From: Streptococcus oralis
GTDB lineage: Bacteria > Bacillota > Bacilli > Lactobacillales > Streptococcaceae
Assembly (NCBI GenBank): GCA_937930605.1
Contig: CALHBZ010000107.1
Span: 1 to 5,117 of the forward strand
Direction of reading: 5' to 3'
DNA: 5,117 bases
In this document: positions 1 to 5,117 of the stretch, in pieces
How the letters are laid out: each line of letters opens with the position of its first letter
Position numbering within the stretch: the first letter of the stretch is position 1
Notes under the pieces: generated by a model
What the model was told of the DNA's origin: nothing
The model's database searches: none
The model's input: only the letters and a program-made list of their open reading frames with translations
Program-made: the position numbers and the translations under genes

Positions 1-882
1 CAAATCTTTAGTCGCTACAAGATTGCTCAAGTCTGCCTTGCCATCTTTCGCACCGTACACTTTGATGGTAGCCTTATAGCTTTGCGTACCGTTTTGTTTC
101 AATAGGTCAAGCAACTCTTTATCTGATTTTCCTTGAGTGCCTGCCAAATCCACTTCATAGAAGTAGAGACCTTTGCCTAATTTTTCTACTGGTGGGAGAG
201 CAGAATTTTTAGCCGTTCCGTTGTCTGACCATGGGGCTTTGTCTGATGCCTTCAAAATCAGGCGAGTCAACATGCCGTCTCCACCAAAAGCTTCGTATGG
301 AATGACTTGGTTAACACCAGCTGTAAATGGTCCTGGGAAATTGGCTTTGTCAAGGTAGCTAGCCGGAACATCTACTGTATCTTTGGTGTTGTCGGCCACA
401 CCTTTTTGCACTTCAGCTGGAGCGGTTGCTGGCTGCGCTTCACTGGCTTCACGGTCTTGCCCAGAAACTGTAGATGCAGGACTTTCCACAGGTTTAACTG
501 CATCTTCTGTTTGTTTCTTAGAGTCAGGTTGGGCTTGCACTTCTTCTTTTAGTGCCACTACTGGCTCTTTGGCATCGGCATCCGCTTTTTCTGAAGAGTC
601 TGTAACATCCAAACTTGTTTTAGGTGTTGGAACAGACTGTTCTGAAGGAAGAGTTACATCGACTGCTTTTTTGAGAACATCTACTGGCAGGTCGCTTTTT
701 CCACTCACGGAAGCAACGTCTGGCACGACTTGAGCAGGAGTTGGATTGACGACGTCAGCACGTGCAGAACTTGGTTGACCGATTAGGACAAAAAAGCCAC
801 TGGCTACAACAACTGAAGCGACACCGACACTGAGACGGCGAATAGACCAACGAGTATATCTCTGATTTGGATTGAATTTCAT
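1..882 (-). CDS. pavB: PavB-like SSURE-repeat surface adhesin, N-terminal part (3' end beyond window)
   Basis: This is the N-terminal 294 residues of a cell-wall surface protein; the frame stays open to base 1. Residues 1-42 form a YSIRK-type signal peptide: a basic start (MKFNPNQRYTR), the SIRR element at 13-16 with G20 and S23, a hydrophobic stretch at 18-35, and a likely cleavage after ARA (40-42). Residues 43-174 are a Pro/Ala/Glu/Val/Lys/Asp/Thr-rich linker with no aromatic residue. From about residue 175 a folded domain begins (NFPGPFTAGVNQ, then KAPWSDNGTAKN, GLYFYEVDLAG, YKATIKVYG), which I recognise as a SSURE fibronectin-binding repeat of pneumococcal PavB. One repeat is almost wholly visible; more repeats and a C-terminal LPXTG anchor are expected beyond the edge but not seen. 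Family members bind fibronectin and plasminogen and aid adherence. The ATG at 880-882 is set by an SD 6 nt upstream and the signal peptide. In pneumococcus pavB is linked to TCS08 control; no sensor/regulator genes are visible here. Assignment to SSURE is strong; orthology to pavB rather than another SSURE protein is inferred. Confidence 0.88.
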   Translation of the reverse strand, partial: MKFNPNQRYTRWSIRRLSVGVASVVVASGFFVLIGQPSSARADVVNPTPAQVVPDVASVSGKSDLPVDVLKKAVDVTLPSEQSVPTPKTSLDVTDSSEKADADAKEPVVALKEEVQAQPDSKKQTEDAVKPVESPASTVSGQDREASEAQPATAPAEVQKGVADNTKDTVDVPASYLDKANFPGPFTAGVNQVIPYEAFGGDGMLTRLILKASDKAPWSDNGTAKNSALPPVEKLGKGLYFYEVDLAGTQGKSDKELLDLLKQNGTQSYKATIKVYGAKDGKADLSNLVATKDL

Positions 883-887
883 AGGAT

Positions 888-894
888 TCTCCTC
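888..894 (-). promoter_or_regulatory. Ribosome binding site of pavB
   Basis: The minus strand reads GAGGAGA, leaving 6 nt or less between the AGGAG core (889-893) and the ATG at 882. This is a strong Shine-Dalgarno site that fixes the start codon ahead of the signal peptide. Confidence 0.8.
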
Positions 895-919
895 AGAACT
901 TTCTTTTTTTGATGACTCT

Positions 920-925
920 AGTATA
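920..925 (-). promoter_or_regulatory. Probable -10 element of the pavB promoter (TATACT)
   Basis: The minus strand reads TATACT, 4 of 6 matches to TATAAT in the strongly conserved positions, placing a start near 913 and giving a leader of about 31 nt with the SD inside it. No TTGACA-like hexamer lies 16-18 nt upstream: that space is the T-tract and stem of the neighbouring terminator. The lack of a -35 suggests help from an activator, or that the true promoter lies further upstream. Inferred from sequence only. Confidence 0.45.
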
Positions 926-932
926 ATCTCCT

Positions 933-977
933 AAAATTAAAAAGGATTAAGAAAAAGTTAAAATTTTTCTTAAATCC
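933..977 (-). terminator. Rho-independent terminator after trkA (hairpin plus T-tract)
   Basis: Minus strand: a 14-nt arm (977-964) pairs with a 13-nt arm (956-944) with a one-base bulge around a 7-nt loop (963-957), and is followed at once by TTTTTAATTTT (943-933). GG/CC closes the base and an AAG/CTT step sits mid-stem; the rest is A-T, so the hairpin is weak for a terminator but the T-tract is good. It starts 66 nt after the trkA stop and would end the phosphorylase-trkH-trkA transcript. The same inverted repeat could instead be a regulator site for pavB, since it ends only about 8 nt before the -10. Confidence 0.6.
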
Positions 978-994
978 CTCTTATAAAATACTTA

Positions 995-1020
995 TATTGA
1001 TATTGACTCAATAGTTATTG
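995..1020. repeat. Interleaved TATTG / CAATA short repeats in the trkA-pavB gap
   Basis: Plus strand TATTG occurs at 995-999, 1001-1005 and 1016-1020, and its complement CAATA at 1009-1013. This makes two overlapping inverted repeats sharing one arm (1001-1013, 3-nt spacer; 1009-1020, 2-nt spacer). The cluster is about 75-100 bp upstream of the pavB -10, a possible position for a response-regulator site. In AT-rich DNA such short repeats can also arise by chance. Confidence 0.3.
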
Positions 1021-1043
1021 AAAAAATAGTTGTCCTTCCTCTT

Positions 1044-1709
1044 CTACTCACTCAGCTCTGCTAGGGTATCTAAATGTTGGTTATTAATGACTGCCATGAT
1101 ATAGGTGTCTGGCTTCAAGAGGTCATTGGGGCTAAATTGGACATCCAGAGGAGCATTTTCATAGGCACGAAAACCTAGTACGTTGAGGTTGTATCGCCCA
1201 CGTAAATCTAACTGACTGAGGCTTTTACCAGTCCACGATTGGGGAATTTTCATCTCGACAATCGAAACATTCCTATCCAGCTGAAAGACATCCACGCTGT
1301 TATGAAAGAGGATTGTCTGCGCTAATGAGCGCCCCATTTCAAACTCTGGTGAGATGACCGAGTCCGCACCGATTTTTTCTAGAACTTTTTTAGCTGTATG
1401 GCTTTTGACCTTGGCAATGACGGTCGGCACTCCTAAACTCTTGCAGTGCATAACCGCAAGAACACTAGACTCTAGATTTTCACCCGTTGCGACGACTACG
1501 GTATCACAGGTGTCAATCCCAGCCGATAGAAGAAGGTCTTCATCCGTAATATCGCCAACTACCCCACGCGCTAACACTGGTTCAAATTGATTGATACGCT
1601 CCTCGTGGTCATCAATAGCAATGATATTCATGTCATGCTTGGCAAGAGCCTCCAAAACACTGCTCCCAAAAATTCCCAAACCTAAAATTCCAATTGTTCG
1701 ATCTGACAT
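1044..1709 (-). CDS. trkA: TrkA/KtrA-type RCK regulatory subunit of K+ uptake (CabP-like)
   Basis: This encodes a 221-residue cytoplasmic gating subunit for a Trk/Ktr potassium channel, the usual length for KtrA. The N-terminal RCK_N domain (about 4-130) is a Rossmann fold with the dinucleotide motif GLGIFG at 10-15, the acidic pair D33-D34 at the end of the second strand, and VVVATGENLESS at 71-82. The C-terminal RCK_C domain (about 138-218) includes the LRGRYNLNVLGFRA stretch at 169-182. In pneumococcus the matching protein, CabP, binds cyclic di-AMP through RCK_C and this blocks its interaction with TrkH; in other Ktr systems RCK_N binds ATP/ADP or NAD(H). I chose the ATG at 1707-1709: AAGGA lies 6 nt upstream and the Rossmann motif begins properly behind it. 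An in-frame TTG at 1728-1730 would overlap trkH and has no better SD. The gene follows trkH by 13 nt, so the two are co-transcribed. Function is firm; c-di-AMP control is by family analogy. Confidence 0.93.
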   Translation of the reverse strand: MSDRTIGILGLGIFGSSVLEALAKHDMNIIAIDDHEERINQFEPVLARGVVGDITDEDLLLSAGIDTCDTVVVATGENLESSVLAVMHCKSLGVPTVIAKVKSHTAKKVLEKIGADSVISPEFEMGRSLAQTILFHNSVDVFQLDRNVSIVEMKIPQSWTGKSLSQLDLRGRYNLNVLGFRAYENAPLDVQFSPNDLLKPDTYIMAVINNQHLDTLAELSE

Positions 1710-1715
1710 CGTTTT

Positions 1716-1720
1716 TCCTT
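1716..1720 (-). promoter_or_regulatory. Ribosome binding site of trkA (decides the start)
   Basis: The minus strand reads AAGGA, 6 nt before the ATG at 1709. It lies wholly in the 13-nt gap after the trkH stop and favours the 221-residue start over the upstream TTG, which would add seven residues (starting Leu-Asp-Lys-Lys at the codon level). Confidence 0.7.
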
Positions 1721-1722
1721 TC

Positions 1723-3102
1723 TTATCCAATGGTGATATCTGCTTTCATATAGTGAATCAAATCTTTCTTATCTGGCTGATATTCTGCTACACTGACCAG
1801 TAGTGTCAAGGGGCCAATACGGCCAATAAACATCAGCAACATAACGATACTGAGGGCTAACTTACCTAACTCCGGCGTTAAATTTGCCGTCACCCCAACT
1901 GTCGCAAGGGCTGAAATGGTCTCAAACATGAGGTAGATGAAGCGCGGATTTCCCTCTGCTGTTATCCCTAGTAGGATCAAGCCCAGCAAGAATGTTAGCA
2001 AGAAGATAATAAAGACACTGAAAGATTTTTGCACAGTTCGGGGTTCAATGGTCCTCCGAGCCACATTGGCATGAGGCAAGCCCAATAGTTCGCTACGGGC
2101 AAAGACCAATAAGACAAAGAAGGTCGTAATCTTGAGCCCCCCTGCTGTCCCTCCAGGCGCCCCTCCTAGAAACATCTGTAGGATATAGATGAACAAGGTC
2201 ACCGGTCGAGCCTGGGTGTAGTCAATTGAAGCAAAGCCAGCCGTTCTCATGCTGACGGTCTGGAAAAAGCTAACCAGCAGTTTCTCTGGAGCGCTGAGAT
2301 TTCCAATCGTCCCAGGATTGTTCCACTCAATTAAGAGAGTCGATACCGTTCCAAAGAGCAAAATTCCCGCAGTTAAAAAGAGAACCAACTTAGTATGGAA
2401 ACGCAGACGCCGTTTTTTCTTTTTCCCAAATTGGGTCGCTAGATCAAACCAGACCATAAATCCTAGACCACCCGTGATAATCAAGCCTGCAATCACTAGA
2501 TTGATCAAGGGGTCCGTTTGAAAGGCTAGTAAACTCGTACTTCCAAAATTATCAAAGCCTGCATTGCAGAAAGCTGAAATAGCCAAAAAGATAGAGGTTA
2601 AAATCCCTCGTCCCCATCCAAATTCAGGAATAAAGCGGAAACTCAAGAGAAAGGCACCGATCCCTTCCACTAGAAAAGTCGTCAGAAAGATCGAGCGGAT
2701 AAAGTCCTTTAGAGACTGAGTTTCCCCATAGCTAAAACTTTCTTGAATAGTCTCACGGCCACGAAGACTGAGCTTCTGTTTCCCTTGGATATAAAAGATT
2801 CCGATAAAGGTCATAAGCCCCAAACCACCAATCTGGATCAAGATTATGCAGATCAACTGGCCCCAGATATTGTAGGTCGAAGCCACCGGCTGGGTGAAGA
2901 GCCCTGTCACACAGACCATGGACACAGTCGTAAAGAGATGGTCAAAGTAGGTCGCTTGTGACGTTGCTGCTTGCACAAAGGGGAGGCTTAAAAGGAGCGA
3001 ACCCAAGAAGATTACTAGAGCAAAACTTAAAAAGATGCGACGGGCTGGCGATAAACGTCCCAGTGTCGTCTTTATTTTTTCCAAAAATGATTTGAATAAC
3101 AT
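1723..3102 (-). CDS. trkH: TrkH/KtrB-type potassium channel subunit
   Basis: This is the 459-residue membrane subunit of a Trk/Ktr K+ uptake system, a typical KtrB-like length. It carries the family's four pore repeats, each with a filter glycine: VTG at 65-67, NAG at 180-182, TAG at 287-289 (in MRTAGF) and TVG at 401-403. The Gly-rich intramembrane gate loop of the third repeat is at 313-322 (GGAPGGTAGG). Membrane helices are evident near 22-44, 80-104, 138-156, 166-180, 198-220, 236-258, 300-312, 324-336, 360-382 and 415-437. A basic cluster (227-234, KKKKRRLR) fits a cytoplasmic loop, where the RCK ring docks. The start is forced: an in-frame TAG lies at 3112-3114, just upstream. No Shine-Dalgarno precedes the ATG, and an extended -10 sits so that RNA could begin at the ATG itself. 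It lies 33 nt after the phosphorylase-like gene and 13 nt before trkA. K+ transport is firm; whether Na+ or H+ is coupled cannot be read here. Confidence 0.95.
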   Translation of the reverse strand: MLFKSFLEKIKTTLGRLSPARRIFLSFALVIFLGSLLLSLPFVQAATSQATYFDHLFTTVSMVCVTGLFTQPVASTYNIWGQLICIILIQIGGLGLMTFIGIFYIQGKQKLSLRGRETIQESFSYGETQSLKDFIRSIFLTTFLVEGIGAFLLSFRFIPEFGWGRGILTSIFLAISAFCNAGFDNFGSTSLLAFQTDPLINLVIAGLIITGGLGFMVWFDLATQFGKKKKRRLRFHTKLVLFLTAGILLFGTVSTLLIEWNNPGTIGNLSAPEKLLVSFFQTVSMRTAGFASIDYTQARPVTLFIYILQMFLGGAPGGTAGGLKITTFFVLLVFARSELLGLPHANVARRTIEPRTVQKSFSVFIIFLLTFLLGLILLGITAEGNPRFIYLMFETISALATVGVTANLTPELGKLALSIVMLLMFIGRIGPLTLLVSVAEYQPDKKDLIHYMKADITIG

Positions 3103-3108
3103 AACTAC

Positions 3109-3117
3109 ATTCTACCA
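3109..3117 (-). promoter_or_regulatory. Possible internal extended -10 promoter directly before trkH
   Basis: The minus strand reads TGG then TAGAAT (3117-3109), an extended -10 (TGn plus TAGAAT, 5 of 6 to consensus). The last T is at 3109, so the usual -7 to +1 distance puts the start at 3102, the A of the trkH ATG. No recognisable -35 lies 16-18 nt upstream. It would give a leaderless trkH-trkA transcript independent of the main promoter. Prediction only. Confidence 0.4.
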
Positions 3118-3135
3118 TAAAAACAGTAAGAGTAC

Positions 3136-3900
3136 TCACATGTGGTGCACAATGGCAAGACAGAGTTCGAGGGCCTTATCAAAAGCTTCTGAGCCCCAAT
3201 CACGACTGTCGTAGTTGTCTAGATCTGCTAAAGAATCTGCGGTAAAGAGCAACTCTCCCCATACAACCCCACGTAGCTGGGCTACTGCCGCAAGAGCAGA
3301 GCACTCCATCTCCACAACAGCACAGTCTTCTTCCTTGCGATAGGCGACCTTTTCAGCCGTCTCTCGGTAAAAACCATCTGTCGTCCAGGTCATGACCTCC
3401 TCGTAAGGAATGCCTCTTTGTTCCAAGACTTGCTCAATAGCAGAGACAGCCTCAATCTGCATCTCCATATAACGAGAAGGCGCTACATAGTGGTAGCTGG
3501 TCCCCTCATCTCGCAGAGCGCGAACAGGGACGAGAAAGGCATTTTCCTCTTTATCGGCTAGGACGCCACAGGTTCCAGTGGAAATGATTTGCTCCACACC
3601 ATAGCCAACCAACCAATCCATAAACTGGGCCGCTGGCGCAGAACCAACGGGCGCTTGGGCCAGACAAATCTCCTCACCCTTGTAATTGATAACATATACA
3701 GGATAGGTTTTGGTGGCAGAAACGAACTCACCAACACAGTCCGCCCCTACTTCCTGAGCATAGCGGTCAATCTCCTCCTCCAAAAATGCATAGATACACT
3801 TCTTTGGCAACTTCAAGTCTAGCCCCTCATGTGTTGGCATAAGGACCGCTTGGGGATTATCATCAAACTCTAAAATGGGAATCGCATGCTTCTGAATCAT
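3136..3900 (-). CDS. Nucleoside phosphorylase-like protein, Pnp/Udp family
   Basis: This is a 254-residue cytoplasmic protein, close in length to E. coli uridine phosphorylase. Family signs, in order: a Gly/Ala/Pro loop PVGSAPAAQFMDWL (84-97), a central strand ending ISTGTCG (106-112), RDEGTSYHY (130-138), a substrate-loop region TTDGFYRE (173-180), the ribose-binding EME at 197-199 in AVVEMECSA, and a possible catalytic Asp in FTADSL (D222). The family cleaves nucleosides to base plus ribose-1-phosphate, or in the MTAN branch hydrolyses them. The canonical N-terminal GDPxR phosphate motif is not seen (the region reads FDDNPQAVLMPTHEG), and the Arg before the central GTxG loop of Udp is a Ser or Thr here. 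The QxR uracil contacts of E. coli Udp are not obvious either, so substrate and reaction are open. The ATG has an excellent SD and a near-consensus promoter. It leads the unit ahead of trkH; no terminator separates them. Family certain, specificity unknown. Confidence 0.85.
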   Translation of the reverse strand: MIQKHAIPILEFDDNPQAVLMPTHEGLDLKLPKKCIYAFLEEEIDRYAQEVGADCVGEFVSATKTYPVYVINYKGEEICLAQAPVGSAPAAQFMDWLVGYGVEQIISTGTCGVLADKEENAFLVPVRALRDEGTSYHYVAPSRYMEMQIEAVSAIEQVLEQRGIPYEEVMTWTTDGFYRETAEKVAYRKEEDCAVVEMECSALAAVAQLRGVVWGELLFTADSLADLDNYDSRDWGSEAFDKALELCLAIVHHM

Positions 3901-3905
3901 AGCCC

Positions 3906-3912
3906 ACCTCCT
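3906..3912 (-). promoter_or_regulatory. Ribosome binding site of the phosphorylase-like gene
   Basis: The minus strand reads AGGAGGT, a full Shine-Dalgarno match. The AGGAGG core ends 6 nt before the ATG at 3900, making this the strongest SD in the window and fixing the start. Confidence 0.85.
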
Positions 3913-3925
3913 CTAATTTTGTACT

Positions 3926-3953
3926 ATTGTATCAAAAGCTGACGAAGTGTCAA
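3926..3953 (-). promoter_or_regulatory. Promoter of the phosphorylase-trkH-trkA unit
   Basis: On the minus strand a perfect -35 TTGACA (3953-3948) is followed by a 16-nt spacer and TACAAT (3931-3926), with TGA just before it giving an extended -10. RNA should start near 3919, leaving a leader of about 19 nt containing the AGGAGGT site. The leader is too short for a riboswitch or attenuator, so this looks like a strong housekeeping sigma-A promoter. Confidence 0.8.
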
Positions 3954-3986
3954 GGAGTTGTCTTTACATTTCCTCTAGTAACAACA

Positions 3987-4024
3987 CAAAATTCTCCCCT
4001 CTCTCCCGAGAAAGGAGAATTTTG
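3987..4024 (-). terminator. Rho-independent terminator of the carbohydrate-binding protein gene
   Basis: Perfect 11-bp arms CAAAATTCTCC (3987-3997) and GGAGAATTTTG (4014-4024) flank a 16-nt interior that can pair four more bases (4000-4003 with 4008-4011). On the minus strand it starts 1 nt after the TAA at 4026 and its 3' arm ends in a T-run followed by TGTTGTT. Being A/T-flanked on both sides, the stem may also work in the other direction, but there is no plus-strand gene to serve. Confidence 0.8.
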
Positions 4025-4025
4025 C

Positions 4026-5117
4026 TTATCCTTGTCCGCCAGGGGCTGGATCACCACCTTGAGGTCCACCGCCTCCAGGCATAGAGTTGACGATTTCCGT
4101 TTGTTTTTCGCCGTTGAGGTAGATGTCACCACCTGTGTAGGTCGCAGCTCCATCAAAGTCAAAACCTGTTTGACCTGTCATTTTAATGGTTCCGCCTGTG
4201 ACAGTGATATTTCCGTTTGAGTCGATTGGGTCCGTATCCCCTTGACCAACTTCTACTGTCAGGTTTCCACCATTCATGGTAAAGAAGATTTCACTTTGTT
4301 GGGCATTTTTGTTGGCTGCATTGACACCATCATCTGTCGCGTAAATGTTGATATCGCCACCGTTGATAGTGATGGACTTCCCTTCAATTCCTTCTGTCGA
4401 ATTCTTGACGGTGTAGGTACCACTATCGATGACCAAATTACCTGATGCGTGGATGCCATCATCTCCTGCTGTAACGGTGATGTTGTTGTTGGATAGGTAC
4501 ATGGTTCCGACTGAAGTATCCTCATCATTATCCACCTTGACTCCATCTTCTTTAGCATCGATGGTCATGGTCGTACCAGTGATGTTGAGTTCATCATTGA
4601 CATTAAAGGCATCGCCAACTGCAGTGATGTTATAAGTTCCACCCGTGATGTGGAGGGTGTCGTTAGCTTTAATACCATTATTTTTCTTACCTTCTACATT
4701 AAGAGTTCCTTTCCCGTTGATGGTTAAATCCACCTTAGAAAAGAGAGCTGCGTCGGCTTTTTCGTCACTGTTCGAGCTTGAGTCAGAGAGACTGTTGGTG
4801 GTTCCCTCTGCCAGAGTCAGGTAGACATGGCCAGCCGATGTCGCAGATATCGCTGCATTGGTATTGGTCATGGTCGCACCTTTTAGGACTAGGTGAATAT
4901 CTGCCGACTTATCTGCCTCGACCTTGATCTGCACTCCGTCAGACTGACCTGAAATCACATAGGTTCCAGATTTTGTGATGGTCACTGTTGATTCAGAAAC
5001 TGTCACCCCATCTCCAGAGACGTTTGCTGATGAGCCAGATAGCTCAATCTTAGAGGCTGTACTTTCATCATAAGAAGTATCATAGTCCTTCTCTGTAAAA
5101 TAGGAAGATTGATTTGT
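4026..5117 (-). CDS. Cthe_2159-type carbohydrate-binding beta-helix protein (5' end beyond window)
   Basis: The last 363 residues are present; the frame is open to the window edge, so the start and any signal peptide or lipobox are missing. The GTG at 5004-5006 is only an internal Val. Numbering from the edge, residues 1-37 are a Ser/Thr/Asp-rich lead; 38-130 hold short beta strands (TVTITKSGTYVISGQ, DIHLVLKGATM, AAISATSAGHVYLTL) and DEKADAALFSK, typical of the Cthe_2159 domain annotated in many streptococci as 'carbohydrate-binding domain-containing protein'. From about 146 to 323 a rung motif recurs every 21-24 residues or so: NNGIKAND, GDAFNVND, EDGVKVDN, DDGIHASG, TEGIEGKS, DDGVNAAN. This fits a parallel beta-helix with acidic turns. 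The tail (346-363) is Gly/Pro-rich (MPGGGGPQGGDPAPGGQG). The C. thermocellum namesake binds cellulose and pectin-like polygalacturonate and holds calcium. Export is inferred from composition. The streptococcal ligand is unknown. No catalytic assignment is justified. Confidence 0.85.
   Translation of the reverse strand, partial: TNQSSYFTEKDYDTSYDESTASKIELSGSSANVSGDGVTVSESTVTITKSGTYVISGQSDGVQIKVEADKSADIHLVLKGATMTNTNAAISATSAGHVYLTLAEGTTNSLSDSSSNSDEKADAALFSKVDLTINGKGTLNVEGKKNNGIKANDTLHITGGTYNITAVGDAFNVNDELNITGTTMTIDAKEDGVKVDNDEDTSVGTMYLSNNNITVTAGDDGIHASGNLVIDSGTYTVKNSTEGIEGKSITINGGDINIYATDDGVNAANKNAQQSEIFFTMNGGNLTVEVGQGDTDPIDSNGNITVTGGTIKMTGQTGFDFDGAATYTGGDIYLNGEKQTEIVNSMPGGGGPQGGDPAPGGQG

Larger units (their letters stand above)
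883..1043. other. 161-bp intergenic region between trkA and pavB
   Basis: This is the largest gene-free stretch and is strongly AT-rich. Read on the minus strand it holds, in order, the TATTG/CAATA repeats (1020-995), the trk terminator (977-933), the pavB -10 (925-920) and the pavB SD (894-888). It contains no open frame of note and no RNA gene that I can recognise. Confidence 0.7.

Noticed and set aside
173..733. Three overlapping plus-strand open frames opposite pavB
   Set aside because: They are antisense to a clear SSURE/YSIRK coding frame, have no SD or promoter, and show no recognisable domain.
1728..1730. TTG as trkA start, giving 228 residues
   Set aside because: It overlaps the trkH stop region and adds a seven-residue charged tail; the ATG at 1709 has AAGGA at ideal distance.
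1354..1803. Plus-strand open frames opposite trkA
   Set aside because: They are complementary-strand shadows of the RCK coding sequence, with no ribosome binding site or plausible composition.
2942..3139. 65-residue minus-strand frame across the phosphorylase-trkH junction
   Set aside because: It overlaps the trkH N-terminus in another frame, and trkH is supported by filter motifs and continuous membrane segments.
3130..3144. Small palindromes GAGTACTC and CACATGTG at the end of the phosphorylase-like gene
   Set aside because: They are only 8 bp each without a T-tract, so not a terminator; no known regulator site matches.
3901..3986. Riboswitch or leader RNA (for example c-di-AMP ydaO type) before the phosphorylase-trk unit
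   Set aside because: The predicted transcript leader is only about 19 nt, too short for any known riboswitch.
4242..4635. Plus- and minus-strand frames inside the carbohydrate-binding gene
   Set aside because: They are by-products of the repetitive Thr/Gly/Asn/Asp codons in the beta-helix frame; no start signals.
4149..4682. Repeats in the beta-helix region considered as a DNA-level tandem array
   Set aside because: The periodicity is in the protein; codons vary between rungs and the nucleotide sequence is not a clean tandem repeat, so it is not a CRISPR or satellite.
5004..5006. GTG as the start of the carbohydrate-binding protein
   Set aside because: The same frame continues upstream without a stop to the window edge, with family-like sequence (ASKIELSGSSANVSGDG), and no SD lies before the GTG.

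Overview
The window looks like chromosomal DNA from a mitis-group Streptococcus (S. pneumoniae, S. mitis, S. oralis or a close relative). The evidence is a YSIRK-type signal peptide followed by a SSURE fibronectin-binding domain (PavB-like), a TrkH/TrkA potassium uptake pair of the CabP type, a Pnp/Udp-family gene next to it, moderately AT-rich DNA and strong AGGAGG ribosome binding sites. The order Pnp/Udp - trkH - trkA - pavB resembles the locus I remember from the pneumococcal chromosome. That comparison is from memory and was not searched.

Every gene I can support is on the minus strand, so the biological order runs from high to low coordinates. (1) 5117-4026: the 3' part of a secreted, beta-helix, Cthe_2159-type carbohydrate-binding protein, cut by the right edge and ending in a rho-independent terminator (3987-4024). 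(2) A near-consensus promoter (3926-3953) and a strong SD start a three-gene unit: a nucleoside phosphorylase-like protein (3900-3136), TrkH/KtrB-type K+ channel subunit (3102-1723) and TrkA/CabP-type RCK gating subunit (1709-1044). The gaps are 33 and 13 nt with no terminator between them. An AT-rich hairpin with a T-tract (933-977) probably ends this unit. (3) A promoter lying directly against that terminator drives pavB, of which the first 294 codons are present (882-1, cut by the left edge).

TrkH forms the membrane pore and TrkA is its cytoplasmic regulator, which in pneumococcus (CabP) binds cyclic di-AMP. The outer genes encode exported proteins, an LPXTG-class adhesin on one side and a putative polysaccharide-binding protein on the other, so transport/nucleotide functions sit between two surface-protein genes. 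I found no mobile element, CRISPR array, tRNA or rRNA. I do not see an obviously new multi-gene system. The points most worth a second look are the repeat-built Cthe_2159 protein, a possible leaderless start for trkH, the unusual phosphate-site sequence of the phosphorylase-like protein, and the fused terminator/promoter region before pavB.
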